A stretch of DNA of 64,000 nt. Source: CADCTQ01 sp963844325. Its GTDB lineage: Bacteria; Bacteroidota; Bacteroidia; Cytophagales; 172606-1. The notes beneath the pieces were generated by a model. The model was not told the origin of the DNA and ran no database searches. It worked only from the letters and a program-made list of their open reading frames with translations. A program made the position numbers and the translations under genes. Shown here in pieces: positions 17,823 through 28,789 of this stretch (the stretch's first letter is position 1; every line of letters starts with the position of its first letter). The stretch covers positions 7,626,001 to 7,690,000 of the forward strand of contig CAWJNV010000002.1 of assembly GCA_963844325.1 (NCBI GenBank), written 5' to 3'.

Positions 17823-18349
17823 AAGCTGAGCGTTCCCTCCTCAAGATCATAGCGCCTGGGCTGTTCTGTCTGCTCATGGCCCTGCCCACCCGCAGCGTCG
17901 CCCAAACGACCAACCACAAGGCGTACGCCATCTTCCTCTACAACTTTACCAAGTACGTGCACTGGCCCGAAGGCAGCCTGACCGGCGACTTTAAAATTAC
18001 GGTGGTGGGCAACTCCAAGGTAACCCAGGAACTGACGGCCCTCGTGCAGAACAAGACGGTGCTGGGCAAGAAGATTGTCGTTTCGCAGGTAAACACTGCC
18101 CAGGAACTCACAAGTGCGCACCTGGTGTACCTGTCGGGCGGACGGAGCGGCGACCTCGAAGAACTGCTGCAAAAGCTGGCCGGCAAACCGGTGCTGGTGG
18201 TGACCGAACGGGACGGGCTGGTCCGCAAGGGCGCCAGCATCAGCTTCGTAACCCTCGACGACAGTTCCCTGCGTTTTACCCTCAACGACAAGGCCCTCAA
18301 CAACCTCCAGATTGCCCAGGAACTAAAGAGCCTGGCCTACAAGGAATAA
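17819..18349 (+). CDS. YfiR-family (DUF4154) periplasmic protein
   Basis: 176 residues with a signal peptide ending near SVAQ. YfiR pattern: KAYAIFLYNFTKYVHWPEGS, then ITVVGNSKVTQEL, VYLSGGRSGDLEELLQKLAG, KPVLVVTERDGLVRKGASIS and a closing helix. In Pseudomonas, YfiR is a periplasmic redox- and envelope-sensing repressor of a diguanylate cyclase; no such enzyme is encoded nearby. The start codon overlaps the stop of the TonB receptor by four bases, so translation is coupled. This suggests the pair acts together at the envelope, perhaps as a receptor accessory. Confidence 0.88.
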   Translation: MKAERSLLKIIAPGLFCLLMALPTRSVAQTTNHKAYAIFLYNFTKYVHWPEGSLTGDFKITVVGNSKVTQELTALVQNKTVLGKKIVVSQVNTAQELTSAHLVYLSGGRSGDLEELLQKLAGKPVLVVTERDGLVRKGASISFVTLDDSSLRFTLNDKALNNLQIAQELKSLAYKE

Positions 18350-18720
18350 ACCGAGGCACAAAATAATATGCCTGGTCAAACGAACCGGGGGAGGTGTATC
18401 CGGCGCCCTTCTCCCGGTTTACGCCTTTCGCGGCCCCCGGTCTGATTCGCATTTCGCTGCCGCCCGGGGCGGGTTCGGTTCGCTGACGGAGGCCGGAAGG
18501 GTATTTTACCCGGCTGCAGGTGGAATAAACCGGCAGCCGGGTCGTTTGCTATGATATGCGTTGTTCCTTCCGTGTTTCAGACCCCGCCATTCTTTCCGGG
18601 CCGGCCTTTTTGCCCTTGCGTCCGTTGGCGGCAGCCCGCACCCTTGCGGAATTTTTGGGTCCCGTGGGGGTTTTCTTCCAACCGATTGTCTTATTTACGT
18701 AATCATTCCGCGGCTGAACC
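18350..18720. other. Non-coding gap after the yfiR-like gene
   Basis: Tandem-gene spacer of 371 bases. It holds a weak stem (CCGGGGGAGG near 18386 with CCCTTCTCCCGG near 18408) that may end the receptor operon, and a second stem (CCGGCTGCAGG / CCGGCAGCCGG at 18509-18541). There is no recognisable promoter or gene. Confidence 0.5.
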
Positions 18721-19317
18721 ATGCTTTTATCCCTCAAACTCTGGTGTGCATTCGTAACCCTGGCCCTCTCCCACCCCGCTTCGCCCCAGGGCAGGGTGTA
18801 CGACATTCTGCTGAACGGCATGCAGATCGGTGAACTGAAGGTGTATACCACCACCACCAGCACCGGCGAAATCCACTACCGGGCCGACGCCGACGCTTCG
18901 GTGTGGTTTTTTGGCCGTAAAAACATTACCACGCTGATCAGCAGCGTGTACAAGGACAAGCTGATGGAAACGGCGTCCTTCCACGAAAAACTCAACGAGA
19001 AAACCCAGAATTTATCCCTCACCAACCGGGACGGCAACGGCTACCTGGTGCGCCTCAATGAAGAGAAGGTAACCTTGCCGGCCCGCCGTATCACGTACAG
19101 CACGGCCATCCTCTACCACCGGGAGCCCAAAAACGTCACGGAGCTTTTTTCGGAGCGGTTCGGCAAGTTCTGCCCCATCAAACCGGTAGGCGTCGGCAAA
19201 TACGAGTTGACCATGCCCGACGGCAAGCAGAACCTCTACACGTACGTGAACGGCGTGTGCGAAGAAGTAGAAGTACACACCAACCTGTACCGGTTCCGCT
19301 TCAAGCTGAGAAAGTGA
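18721..19317 (+). CDS. Exported DUF6134-like protein
   Basis: 198 residues with a short signal peptide (MLLSLKLWCAFVTLALSHPA). The mature part opens YDILLNGMQIGELKVYTTTT and continues as alternating strands (TLISSVYKDKLMETASFHEK, ITYSTAILYHREPKNVTELF), ending with KYELTMPDGKQNLYTYVNGV and a basic tail. The lead motif, a short name-like strand followed by G-x-x-I-G-x-L, resembles the DUF6134 family of exported Bacteroidota proteins. I am moderately sure of the family and do not know the role. The TGA stop is part of a tandem repeat that follows. Confidence 0.6.
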   Translation: MLLSLKLWCAFVTLALSHPASPQGRVYDILLNGMQIGELKVYTTTTSTGEIHYRADADASVWFFGRKNITTLISSVYKDKLMETASFHEKLNEKTQNLSLTNRDGNGYLVRLNEEKVTLPARRITYSTAILYHREPKNVTELFSERFGKFCPIKPVGVGKYELTMPDGKQNLYTYVNGVCEEVEVHTNLYRFRFKLRK

Positions 19318-19434
19318 GTTTATGAGTTTATGAGTTTATGAGTTTATGAGTTTATGAGTTCAAAGTGCATCACGCGTTAACTCACAAACGCTTTCTACTC
19401 ATAAACTCATGAACTCATAAACTCATAAACTTAT
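19316..19434. repeat. Inverted repeat on a GAGTTTAT tandem phrase between convergent stops
   Basis: Five copies of GAGTTTAT run from 19316 to 19355, starting inside the TGA stop of the upstream gene. The right arm at 19397-19434 is the complement (ACTCATAAACTCATGAACTC and on). It ends three bases before the stop of aroC on the other strand, so the repeat fills the whole gap and could act as a two-way terminator. Confidence 0.9.
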
Positions 19435-19437
19435 TTC

Positions 19438-20514
19438 CTACAACTTAACCACCTTATTCCGCAGGTAGAAGTCGGCCAGCACCAGCGCCGTCATGGCTTC
19501 CACGATGGGCACGGCGCGGGGTACCACGCAGGGGTCGTGGCGGCCCTTGCCCTCCACGGTAATCACTTCTCCCCGTTCGTTGATGCTCTCCTGGCCCTGC
19601 ATGATGGTTGCCACGGGCTTGAAGGCCACGCGAAAAAAAATGTCTTCGCCGTTGGAAATGCCGCCCTGGATGCCCCCCGAAAAGTTGGTCCGGGTGCGTA
19701 CGCGGCCCGTGTCGTCGGTGTAGAACCGGTCATTGTGCTCCGAGCCGTACTTTTCGACGCCGGCAAAGCCGCTGCCGTATTCGAAGCCCTTCACGGCGTT
19801 GATGCTCAGCATGGCTTTGCCCAGCTCGGCGTGCAGTTTGTCGAACACCGGCTCCCCGAGGCCGGCCGGCGTACCGGTCACTACGGCCGTGACGACCCCA
19901 CCTACCGAATCGCCTTTTTTGCGGGTCTGGTCGATGAATTCAAACATGCGGGCGGCCATGTCGGGGTCGGGGCAGCGCACGGCGTTGTCTTCGGCCTGCG
20001 GCAGGTTCAGTTCGGCGTAGGGCGTTTCCAGCTTCAACGGGCCCACCTGCGACACGTACGCCTGCACCGTAACGCCGATCTGCCGCAGCAACAGTTTGGC
20101 CACGGCCCCGGCGGCCACGCGGGCCGCCGTTTCGCGGGCCGACGACCGGCCGCCGCCGCGGTAGTCGCGGGAGCCGTACTTGGCCTGGTACGTGTAATCG
20201 GCGTGCGACGGCCGGAACTGGTCGGCAATGTGGGCGTAATCCTTGCTCCGCTGGTCTTCGTTGAGGATGAGCAGGGCGATGGGCGTGCCCTGCGCCTTGC
20301 CTTCGAATACGCCGGAAAGGACCTGGAACTCGTCTTTTTCGCGCCGCTGCGTGGTGATCCGCGACTGGCCGGGCTTGCGGCGGTCCAGTTCGCTCTGGAT
20401 GAAGGCCGTGTCGATGGGCAACCCGGCCGGGCAGCCGTCGATGACCACGCCGATGCCCGTACCGTGCGACTCGCCGAAGGTTGTGATGCGGAAAAGCTTG
20501 CCGTAAGAGTTCAT
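19438..20514 (-). CDS. aroC: Chorismate synthase
   Basis: 358-residue cytoplasmic enzyme for the last common step of aromatic amino-acid synthesis: 5-enolpyruvylshikimate-3-phosphate to chorismate, using reduced FMN. It starts MNSYGKLFRITTFGESHGTG, a signature of the family. Other conserved parts are DRRKPGQSRITTQRREKDEF, RPSHADYTYQAKYGSRDYRG, GGRSSARETAARVAAGAVAK, GFEYGSGFAG and FSGGIQGGISNGEDIFFRVA. Length is normal. Repeats flank both ends (19316-19434 and 20515-20545). Confidence 0.98.
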   Translation of the reverse strand: MNSYGKLFRITTFGESHGTGIGVVIDGCPAGLPIDTAFIQSELDRRKPGQSRITTQRREKDEFQVLSGVFEGKAQGTPIALLILNEDQRSKDYAHIADQFRPSHADYTYQAKYGSRDYRGGGRSSARETAARVAAGAVAKLLLRQIGVTVQAYVSQVGPLKLETPYAELNLPQAEDNAVRCPDPDMAARMFEFIDQTRKKGDSVGGVVTAVVTGTPAGLGEPVFDKLHAELGKAMLSINAVKGFEYGSGFAGVEKYGSEHNDRFYTDDTGRVRTRTNFSGGIQGGISNGEDIFFRVAFKPVATIMQGQESINERGEVITVEGKGRHDPCVVPRAVPIVEAMTALVLADFYLRNKVVKL

Positions 20515-20545
20515 GGGGGAGTTTGAGAGTTAGGGAGTTTGAGAA
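20515..20545. repeat. Short GAGTTTGAGAGTTAGG phrase repeat upstream of aroC
   Basis: Two close copies of GGGAGTTTGAGA in the 43-base gap between the aroC start and the preceding gene's stop. It has the same phrase as the repeat at 28682-28789 but only one arm. Confidence 0.6.
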
Positions 20546-20557
20546 TTGGCTGCCGGG

Positions 20558-21988
20558 TCACTTTTTGTAGCCCATCAGTACCATTGTGCCCAGCATCATG
20601 AGTACGAGCAGGGCGTTGGCAATCTGGCGCACCGGGTATTCGCGCTGCAGGGGACTGAGTTCGTTGCTTTCGGTGGCGATGTCGCGGTATACGGGTTCGA
20701 GTTCCCCCGCCTGGATGCGGCCGGTCCGCAGGCTGGGGCCGGCCACGTCCAGCGACATCCGGGGGCGGAGCGTATCGTACTGCCGGCGGACCGGGTTGAA
20801 ATACACCAGGCGGAACACCGAATCGAGGGGATACCGGCCCGGCTCCCGCGGGATGCCCGTAAACCGGAACGTTTTGCGGCCGGCCGGCCGGCCGTGCTGC
20901 GTGTTTACGTTGGCCTTGACGTCGGGCGGGTAAAAGTCAATGGGGGTTCCCGTACGGGCCGGCGCCAGGTTCACCGTCGAAAGGTTGCCCTCCCCCGATA
21001 CGCTCAGTTGGTACGTAAATGATTCCCCGGTGCGCAGCCGCCGGTTGCTCACGCCTTCCTCCAGCCGGAAGTTGCCCACCGGAATGCCGTCGCGCAGCGG
21101 GTGCGGCGGCAGCGGCTTTACGTACACGGCGCGGGGCTGCGAGAAAAACGTAACCGTATCCTGGGCGGGACCGCCCTTGGCCCCCGCCGCCCGTACTTTG
21201 AGCAGCCGGAAAGAAACGGCGGGCAGCCGCACGGTGTCGGGCACGAGCGGGTAAAAGGCGGCCTGGTACATTTTGTACTGCGTGTATTTTTTCCGGTTCA
21301 CAGTCACCTGGCTCGTTATGAACTCGCGGAGGTTAAAATCCTGCTCCCAGCAGTTGGCCGGCTTCAACGCGCGCAGCAGTTTGAGCAACTGGGCGCCTTC
21401 CTCAAAGGACCGCATTTCCACCTGGTTGTTCTCGGCCACGTACAGGGCCAGGGTCAGCGTGAAGCCTTCTCCCGTAAAAACGGTATCCCGGTCCGTGCTC
21501 AGGGCCAGGAACGCGTCTTCCTTCTTCTCGGCCACCTCCTTTTCCATGCCCATGATCTCGTTGTACAACCGGCTGGCCAGCGTATCGGCCGGCGCGGTCC
21601 GGCCCGGCGCCTCCACCGCAATGACCGCCCCCGGGGAGCGCAGCACCTTGCCGTTGACAGTCATGCGGAAAGGCGGCAGCGTAAATTTGCCCGTTTTTGC
21701 GGCCATGTAGTATTGCGTAATTCGCTGGCTTATAATATATTTACCCGTAGACCCTTCTTTCAGGTTCACGGTTGTTACTTCGCGTTTCTGCATGCCGGCA
21801 ATGTCCGGAAAAGGAGAGTACGTGTGCTGGTCCTGCGCCTCCCGGATCACGAGCGTAATGGCAAAAGGCTCGTCGAGGGCAATGTTTTTTTTCCCCAGTT
21901 CAATGGCTGATTCCTGCGCGAAAGCCATTGAAGAAGTGCCGACGGCCCCGAGCAACCAAATAAAAATTTTCCAAACCCGTACTGGCAT
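20558..21988 (-). CDS. BatD-like membrane-anchored protein
   Basis: 476 residues from the ATG at 21988: signal peptide MPVRVWKIFIWLLGAVGTSS ending near AFAQ, a large periplasmic beta-rich region and a C-terminal membrane segment (IANALLVLMMLGTMVLMGYK). The pattern EPFAITLVIREAQDQ, KYIISQRITQYYMAAKTGKF followed by TLPPFRMTVNGKVLRS, and later SFTYQLSVSGEGNLSTVN, is that of BatD/oxygen-tolerance proteins, which repeat a strand module like a vWA partner. BatD normally sits in a moxR-batABCDE cluster; none of those genes is near. Function is envelope-related but undefined. An alternative start at 22021 would add 11 residues. Confidence 0.85.
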   Translation of the reverse strand: MPVRVWKIFIWLLGAVGTSSMAFAQESAIELGKKNIALDEPFAITLVIREAQDQHTYSPFPDIAGMQKREVTTVNLKEGSTGKYIISQRITQYYMAAKTGKFTLPPFRMTVNGKVLRSPGAVIAVEAPGRTAPADTLASRLYNEIMGMEKEVAEKKEDAFLALSTDRDTVFTGEGFTLTLALYVAENNQVEMRSFEEGAQLLKLLRALKPANCWEQDFNLREFITSQVTVNRKKYTQYKMYQAAFYPLVPDTVRLPAVSFRLLKVRAAGAKGGPAQDTVTFFSQPRAVYVKPLPPHPLRDGIPVGNFRLEEGVSNRRLRTGESFTYQLSVSGEGNLSTVNLAPARTGTPIDFYPPDVKANVNTQHGRPAGRKTFRFTGIPREPGRYPLDSVFRLVYFNPVRRQYDTLRPRMSLDVAGPSLRTGRIQAGELEPVYRDIATESNELSPLQREYPVRQIANALLVLMMLGTMVLMGYKK

Positions 21989-22047
21989 GGTGCAAATTTG
22001 GCGAATGGTTGGTAAAGCCAATGAAAATTATTAGCATTGAAATACTT

Positions 22048-22076
22048 TTTGTTGAAATAATTACATTTTATATTTG
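22048..22076 (+). promoter_or_regulatory. Strong Bacteroidota promoter for the 64-residue protein gene
   Basis: TTTG at 22048-22051, 17 bases, then a perfect TATATTTG at 22069-22076 in an AT-rich stretch. The predicted start near 22083 leaves a leader of about 160 bases with a hairpin (GGCCTG CCA CAGGCC, 22203-22217). Confidence 0.75.
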
Positions 22077-22242
22077 CAACGCTTTTGCAAAAACGCACAC
22101 TAAGGAAGTACGCCCATACGTTCTTTAAAAAGCAGCCCAGTAAGAGCAGCCGAGAGGCAAACGTTAACCTCATGCGCTAAAAAATTGTGTAACCTGCGCC
22201 GGGGCCTGCCACAGGCCGCCAAGCGCCCAAAACTTCAGATCC

Positions 22243-22437
22243 ATGCTGGAATACGCCAAAACCATCCTGCAGAAAGTGAGTTTTGACCTGAAGCTCTTCG
22301 AGAAAGAGCTGCGAAAAGCAATTGCTTCCCTGTTGTCCGAAGAAATCAACCTCCTCCGGGCCTGGTGTTACGAAAAGTTCGGCAAAGAATACGAATCGGT
22401 GCTTAACCATTGTTTTACGCAGGGCCAAATGGCTTAA
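22243..22437 (+). CDS. Small conserved cytoplasmic protein, unknown function
   Basis: 64 residues, mostly amphipathic helix: MLEYAKTILQKVSFDLKLFE, KELRKAIASLLSEEINLLRA and WCYEKFGKEYESVLNHCF. No signal or membrane segment. The sequence resembles a short protein I associate with many Bacteroidota genomes, opening MLxYAKTILQKVSFD, but I know of no assigned role. Gene reality is well supported: a near-ideal promoter, a 160-base leader, its own terminator, and codon use like its neighbours. It may be a regulator or adaptor; that is a guess. Confidence 0.75.
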   Translation: MLEYAKTILQKVSFDLKLFEKELRKAIASLLSEEINLLRAWCYEKFGKEYESVLNHCFTQGQMA

Positions 22438-22470
22438 CCCTCATTGACTCCCCTACACTCCCTAAAGTAC

Positions 22471-22503
22471 AAAGCCTTCCCGCCCGGGAAGGCTTTTTTG
22501 TTT
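22471..22503 (+). terminator. Terminator of the 64-residue protein gene
   Basis: Ten-base stem AGCCTTCCCG / CGGGAAGGCT followed by a T-run, 34 bases after the stop. Confidence 0.92.
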
Positions 22504-22536
22504 TTCACCTGGAGAACATAAAATGCCCGTGGAAGG

Positions 22537-22767
22537 CACGGAGAAAAAGAAAAGCACTTAACCGCAAGGATCGCAATAGAGACGCAGGGGACGCAAAGAA
22601 AAATCATGAAGGGCGCAAAGATAGGGGTAGGGTTTAAACCCTACCCTACGGAAAGGCTGCGCCTAGTTTGGCTGGGGCGAAGTCTGCGTACCCATGCGCA
22701 TTATCCATAGGATAGGGTTTAAACCCTATCCCCTCCTCCCGTCTCCCTTTCCCTCCGTGTCTCCGTG
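22537..22767. repeat. Composite repeat, copy 1 (outer CACGGAG / CTCCGTG arms)
   Basis: A purine-rich outer arm made of phrases such as CACGGAGAAAAAG, ACCGCAAGGATCGCAA and GACGCAGGGGACGCAAAG, and a pyrimidine-rich partner (CTCCCTTTCCCTCCGTG, CTCCGTGG), enclose the GTTTAAAC element at 22622-22736. It fills the gap between a terminator and the gcvP stop. Confidence 0.8.
22622..22736. mobile_element. GTTTAAAC palindrome-ended element, copy 1
   Basis: About 115 bases bounded by two 20-base perfect palindromes: GGTAGGGTTTAAACCCTACC (22626-22645) and GATAGGGTTTAAACCCTATC (22711-22730). The middle reads CTACGGAAAGGCTGCGC, then GAAGTCTGCGTACCCATGCG. A second copy lies at 63423-63553 with high identity. 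It has no coding capacity. Dispersal suggests a MITE- or REP-like mobile sequence; the mobilising enzyme is unknown. Confidence 0.7.
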
Positions 22768-22859
22768 GTAAATTTTATTCTTGAAAAACGACCAGAAAAA
22801 AAGGGAACCGCCGCAGCCGTTCCCTTTCTCATTGAATTCACTATTGATTTTCAACTGAC

Positions 22860-25770
<2,911 letters not shown>

Positions 25771-25808
25771 TGCGTGTGGCAAGCGTGATTGGACTGGAAA
25801 TGAAGCTG

Positions 25809-25843
25809 CAAAAGTACGGATAATCGGCAGGATTGCCCGGCAA
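25809..25843 (-). promoter_or_regulatory. Candidate gcvP promoter
   Basis: Minus strand TTG (complement of 25841-25843), 24 bases, then a perfect TACTTTTG (complement of 25809-25816), 39 bases before the gcvP ATG. Confidence 0.5.
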
Positions 25844-25905
25844 CGTCAGCTTTTGTTCAAGGGGATAACAGATTGTGTAAAAGGAATGTTCAAGGAGGGA
25901 CTACT

Positions 25906-25944
25906 AAAAAAAAGTGGCGCGGAAGGCATTTCCGCGCCACTTCT
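25906..25944 (-). terminator. Terminator of the DUF2167 gene
   Basis: Twelve-base stem AGTGGCGCGGAA / TTCCGCGCCACT; on the minus strand it is followed by nine T. It separates the DUF2167 gene from gcvP. Confidence 0.92.
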
Positions 25945-25964
25945 TACATCTCCCGGCAAGGCCG

Positions 25965-26861
25965 TCAGGCAGGGGTACCGCCCGCTGTTTCTTCCGTATC
26001 CCTGGACCGGCCGGTCACCAGGCGCCACACGAAGCTGCCCGCCCCGACCACGGCCAGGGCAATGACTTTCCAGAACTTGAGCAGCACCACGAAAAAGCCG
26101 GCTTTGGCCATTACTTTGCCCGCCACCAGGCCGCCCACCGTCCAGGCGGCCACTTCGTCCACGCTGGGGTTGAAGTCGGCGTACTTGTTGCCGTCGGAGA
26201 AAGTAACGATGTTGAGCACCTGGTCAATGTTCTTGTTCACTTCGGACAGTTCGTTCATGGAAGCAATGGCGTTGAGCACCAGCACGCCCTTGCGGCCCAG
26301 GATGCGTACGTTGTAGTTGAGGGTGTTCTCGGTGCTTTCCCCGAACTTGAGTTCTTTGGCCCAGTGCAGGATTTTGCGGTCGGCGTCATAGTACGGCTTG
26401 GCGGCCCAGCCCACCAGTTCAATGGCTTCGTAGCCTTCCTTGATCCGCTCCTTGCTGGCTTCGCGGGTGTCGTTCTGCATTTCGGCCAGCAGTTCGTTGT
26501 AGTCGATGTCGCCGGCGTCGTCGTCTTTCACGTAACCGATCTCTTCGTACTGCACGTTAAAAGCCCAGGTGTGTTCGCCCAGCACCCCCATTGATTCGGG
26601 AATGATCATGCCCAGCGAAGATTCGGACTTGGGGTTGCCCCACAGGTCGCTGAGCACGTAGTTGCTCTGGTCGGCGTCCAGGTATTTGAAGCCGTCGGGT
26701 ACTTTCAGCGTGCCGATTCCGTTTTTAAGCTGGATCACGCCGTGCTGGTACTTGAGCGTGGCTTCAATGGAATCAATCTGCACCTGGAGCGAATCGACCG
26801 CCTGGCCGGAGACCGACAGGCCGAAAAAGGCAAAAAGGAGGGTAGCCAAAAAGGATTTCAT
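25965..26861 (-). CDS. DUF2167 family membrane-anchored exported protein
   Basis: 298 residues from the ATG at 26861: signal peptide MKSFLATLLFAFFGLSVSGQ, then an extracytoplasmic domain, then two hydrophobic stretches near the C-terminus (AAWTVGGLVAGKVMAKAGFF and WKVIALAVVGAGSFVWRLVT). Family features visible are KNGIGTLKVPDGFKYLDADQ, LSDLWGNPKSESSLGMIIPE, YNELLAEMQNDTREASKERI and LVGWAAKPYYDADRKILHWA. The family (DUF2167) occurs in many Gram-negative bacteria; its function is not known. Single gene with a strong terminator. Confidence 0.92.
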   Translation of the reverse strand: MKSFLATLLFAFFGLSVSGQAVDSLQVQIDSIEATLKYQHGVIQLKNGIGTLKVPDGFKYLDADQSNYVLSDLWGNPKSESSLGMIIPESMGVLGEHTWAFNVQYEEIGYVKDDDAGDIDYNELLAEMQNDTREASKERIKEGYEAIELVGWAAKPYYDADRKILHWAKELKFGESTENTLNYNVRILGRKGVLVLNAIASMNELSEVNKNIDQVLNIVTFSDGNKYADFNPSVDEVAAWTVGGLVAGKVMAKAGFFVVLLKFWKVIALAVVGAGSFVWRLVTGRSRDTEETAGGTPA

Positions 26862-27073
26862 AACAAAACGTATGGATGGGAGTTGGTTGCTCGGAAGCAG
26901 ACGGCCGGGAAGGGGGATCACCGCTTTACGGCATCTGTATCAACCCTTTAATTCCGGGCCGGCCGGAAAGTAAACAAGTGCGGCCGGAAATTTTGTGTGT
27001 TTTTCGGAAAGGATTGCCGGCCGGACGCCGCTTCGCTTTTTCAGACTGGGTGAAAACCCGCAACTTGCGTATT

Positions 27074-28681
27074 ATGTCCTGCCTGATTCACACCACAAAA
27101 TATGTACTCGGCGCGTTGCTGCTCGGCACGGCCGCCGTGGGGTACGCCCAGACGCCCCGTTCCGCCGACGCCACCGCCCGGGAATACGCCGCCACCATTA
27201 CGGCCGGGGAGCTTTCCAAACACCTCCACATCATTGCCGCCGACAGCATGCAGGGGCGGGATACGGGTTCGGAAGGCCAGAAAATGGCCGCCGATTACAT
27301 TGCTTCGCAGTTCTTCGACGCCAACGTCAAGCCCGTCATCAAATTCCCCGACGGGGTGGAGGGATACTACCAGGAGTTTGAACTGGTGAAAAAAATGCCG
27401 GCGGTTGCCTTCCTCGAAACGGGTACGCAACGCCGCGAAAGCCCGCGGGATTTTATGGCCCAGGGCATTCACCGCGCGGTGCCGGCTACCCCGATGGAAG
27501 TCGTGTTTGCCGGGTACGGCATCGAAAGTGAACGCTACTCGGACTACGCCGGCCTCGACGTAAAGGGCAAAGCCGTGCTGATCTTCGCCGGGGAACCGGT
27601 GGGCAAACGGGGCACCAGCCTCGTGACGGGCACCACTTCTCCTTCCGAATGGACCACCGCCACCGGGAAGAAGGCTGAACTGGCCCGCCAGAAGGGCGCC
27701 CAGGGCGTGTTTATCTTCTACCCCGACCAGTCGCCCGAGCAGTTCAGCGAGTCGCTGAAAACGTTCTGGCAGGGCCCCTCCGTCAAGCTCAAGTATAAAT
27801 CCGACGCGCAGCAAAATGCCCCCGTGTTTACGGTCGGCCGGGAACTGGCGGCCGAAATCATGGGCGTTTCGGAAAAAACGTTGCTCAGGCAGCGGCGCCG
27901 GATTGCGCGGCGCCGCAAACCGGCCCGCCTGCCCAACGCCACCGTAACGTGGTCGGCCCAGGTGAATGAGGAGACGGTGAGCAGCGAAAACGTGATCGGC
28001 TTGGTGCCCGGCACGGATAAAAAAGACGAGTTCATCGTCATTTCGGCGCACTACGACCACGTGGGCGTGCAGAACGGCCAGGTGTACAACGGAGCCGACG
28101 ACGACGGTTCGGGTACGGTGGCGATCCTCGAAATCGCGCAGGCTTTTGCCCGGGCCCGCAGCGACGGGTTCGGTCCCCGCCGCAGCATCGTGTTCATGAC
28201 GGTGGCGGGGGAGGAAAAAGGCCTGCTGGGCTCCGAGTTCTACACGGCGCACCCGGTGTTCCCCCTGCAAAATACGGTTGCCAACCTCAACATCGACATG
28301 ATCGGCCGCCTCGACGAGGCGCACGCGGGCAATCCCGACTACGTGTACCTGATCGGCTCCGACAAGCTGTCGAGTGAACTGCACGCGATCAGCGAGGAGG
28401 CCAACCGCCGGTTTACCAACCTCCAGCTCGACTACAAGTACAACGATCCCGCCGACCCCAACCGGTTCTACTACCGGTCGGACCACTACAACTTCGCCAA
28501 GCACAAGATTCCCGTCATTTTCTACTTCAACGGGACGCACGCCGACTACCACCAGCCCACCGACGACGTGGAAAAGATTGACTTCAACAAGATCGAGAAA
28601 ATTGCCCGGCTGGTCTTTTTCACCGCCTGGGACGTCGCCAACCGCGACCAACGCATCAAAGTGGATAGCTTCAAACAATAG
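27074..28681 (+). CDS. Exported M28-family zinc aminopeptidase with PA domain
   Basis: 535 residues from MSCLIHTTKYVLGALLLGTA, with a signal peptide ending near GYAQ. A protease-associated (PA) domain (about 130-230, GIESERYSDYAGLDVKGKAV) is inserted ahead of the M28 core. All five zinc ligands are visible: His in SAHYDHVGV, Asp in GADDDGSGT, Glu in GEEKGLLGSEF (with the general base beside it), Asp in NIDMIGR, and His in YHQPTDD. It should remove N-terminal residues from peptides in the periplasm or outside the cell. One oddity is a very basic stretch (LLRQRRRIARRRKPARL) between the PA domain and the catalytic core. A repeat separates it from lutB. Confidence 0.94.
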   Translation: MSCLIHTTKYVLGALLLGTAAVGYAQTPRSADATAREYAATITAGELSKHLHIIAADSMQGRDTGSEGQKMAADYIASQFFDANVKPVIKFPDGVEGYYQEFELVKKMPAVAFLETGTQRRESPRDFMAQGIHRAVPATPMEVVFAGYGIESERYSDYAGLDVKGKAVLIFAGEPVGKRGTSLVTGTTSPSEWTTATGKKAELARQKGAQGVFIFYPDQSPEQFSESLKTFWQGPSVKLKYKSDAQQNAPVFTVGRELAAEIMGVSEKTLLRQRRRIARRRKPARLPNATVTWSAQVNEETVSSENVIGLVPGTDKKDEFIVISAHYDHVGVQNGQVYNGADDDGSGTVAILEIAQAFARARSDGFGPRRSIVFMTVAGEEKGLLGSEFYTAHPVFPLQNTVANLNIDMIGRLDEAHAGNPDYVYLIGSDKLSSELHAISEEANRRFTNLQLDYKYNDPADPNRFYYRSDHYNFAKHKIPVIFYFNGTHADYHQPTDDVEKIDFNKIEKIARLVFFTAWDVANRDQRIKVDSFKQ

Positions 28682-28789
28682 CGTTAGGGAATTAAGGAGT
28701 TAGAGAGTTTGAGAGTAGACGCTTTCATTCATTACCTCTCCAACTCTCTAATCCCCCAACCCCCTAACTCCCCAACTCCTAACCTCCTC
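28682..28789. repeat. Inverted repeat on a TTAGAGAGTTTGAGAG / CTCTCCAACTCTCTAA phrase
   Basis: The left arm (28684-28715) is purine-rich and the right arm (28735-28785) is its pyrimidine-rich partner, extended by further variants (CCCCAACCCCCTAACTCCCC). It begins right after the M28 stop and ends at the lutB start, taking the place where a ribosome-binding site would lie. Confidence 0.8.

Noticed and set aside
19316..19434. CRISPR array
   Set aside because: The 8-base units are directly adjacent without spacers, and no cas genes are present.
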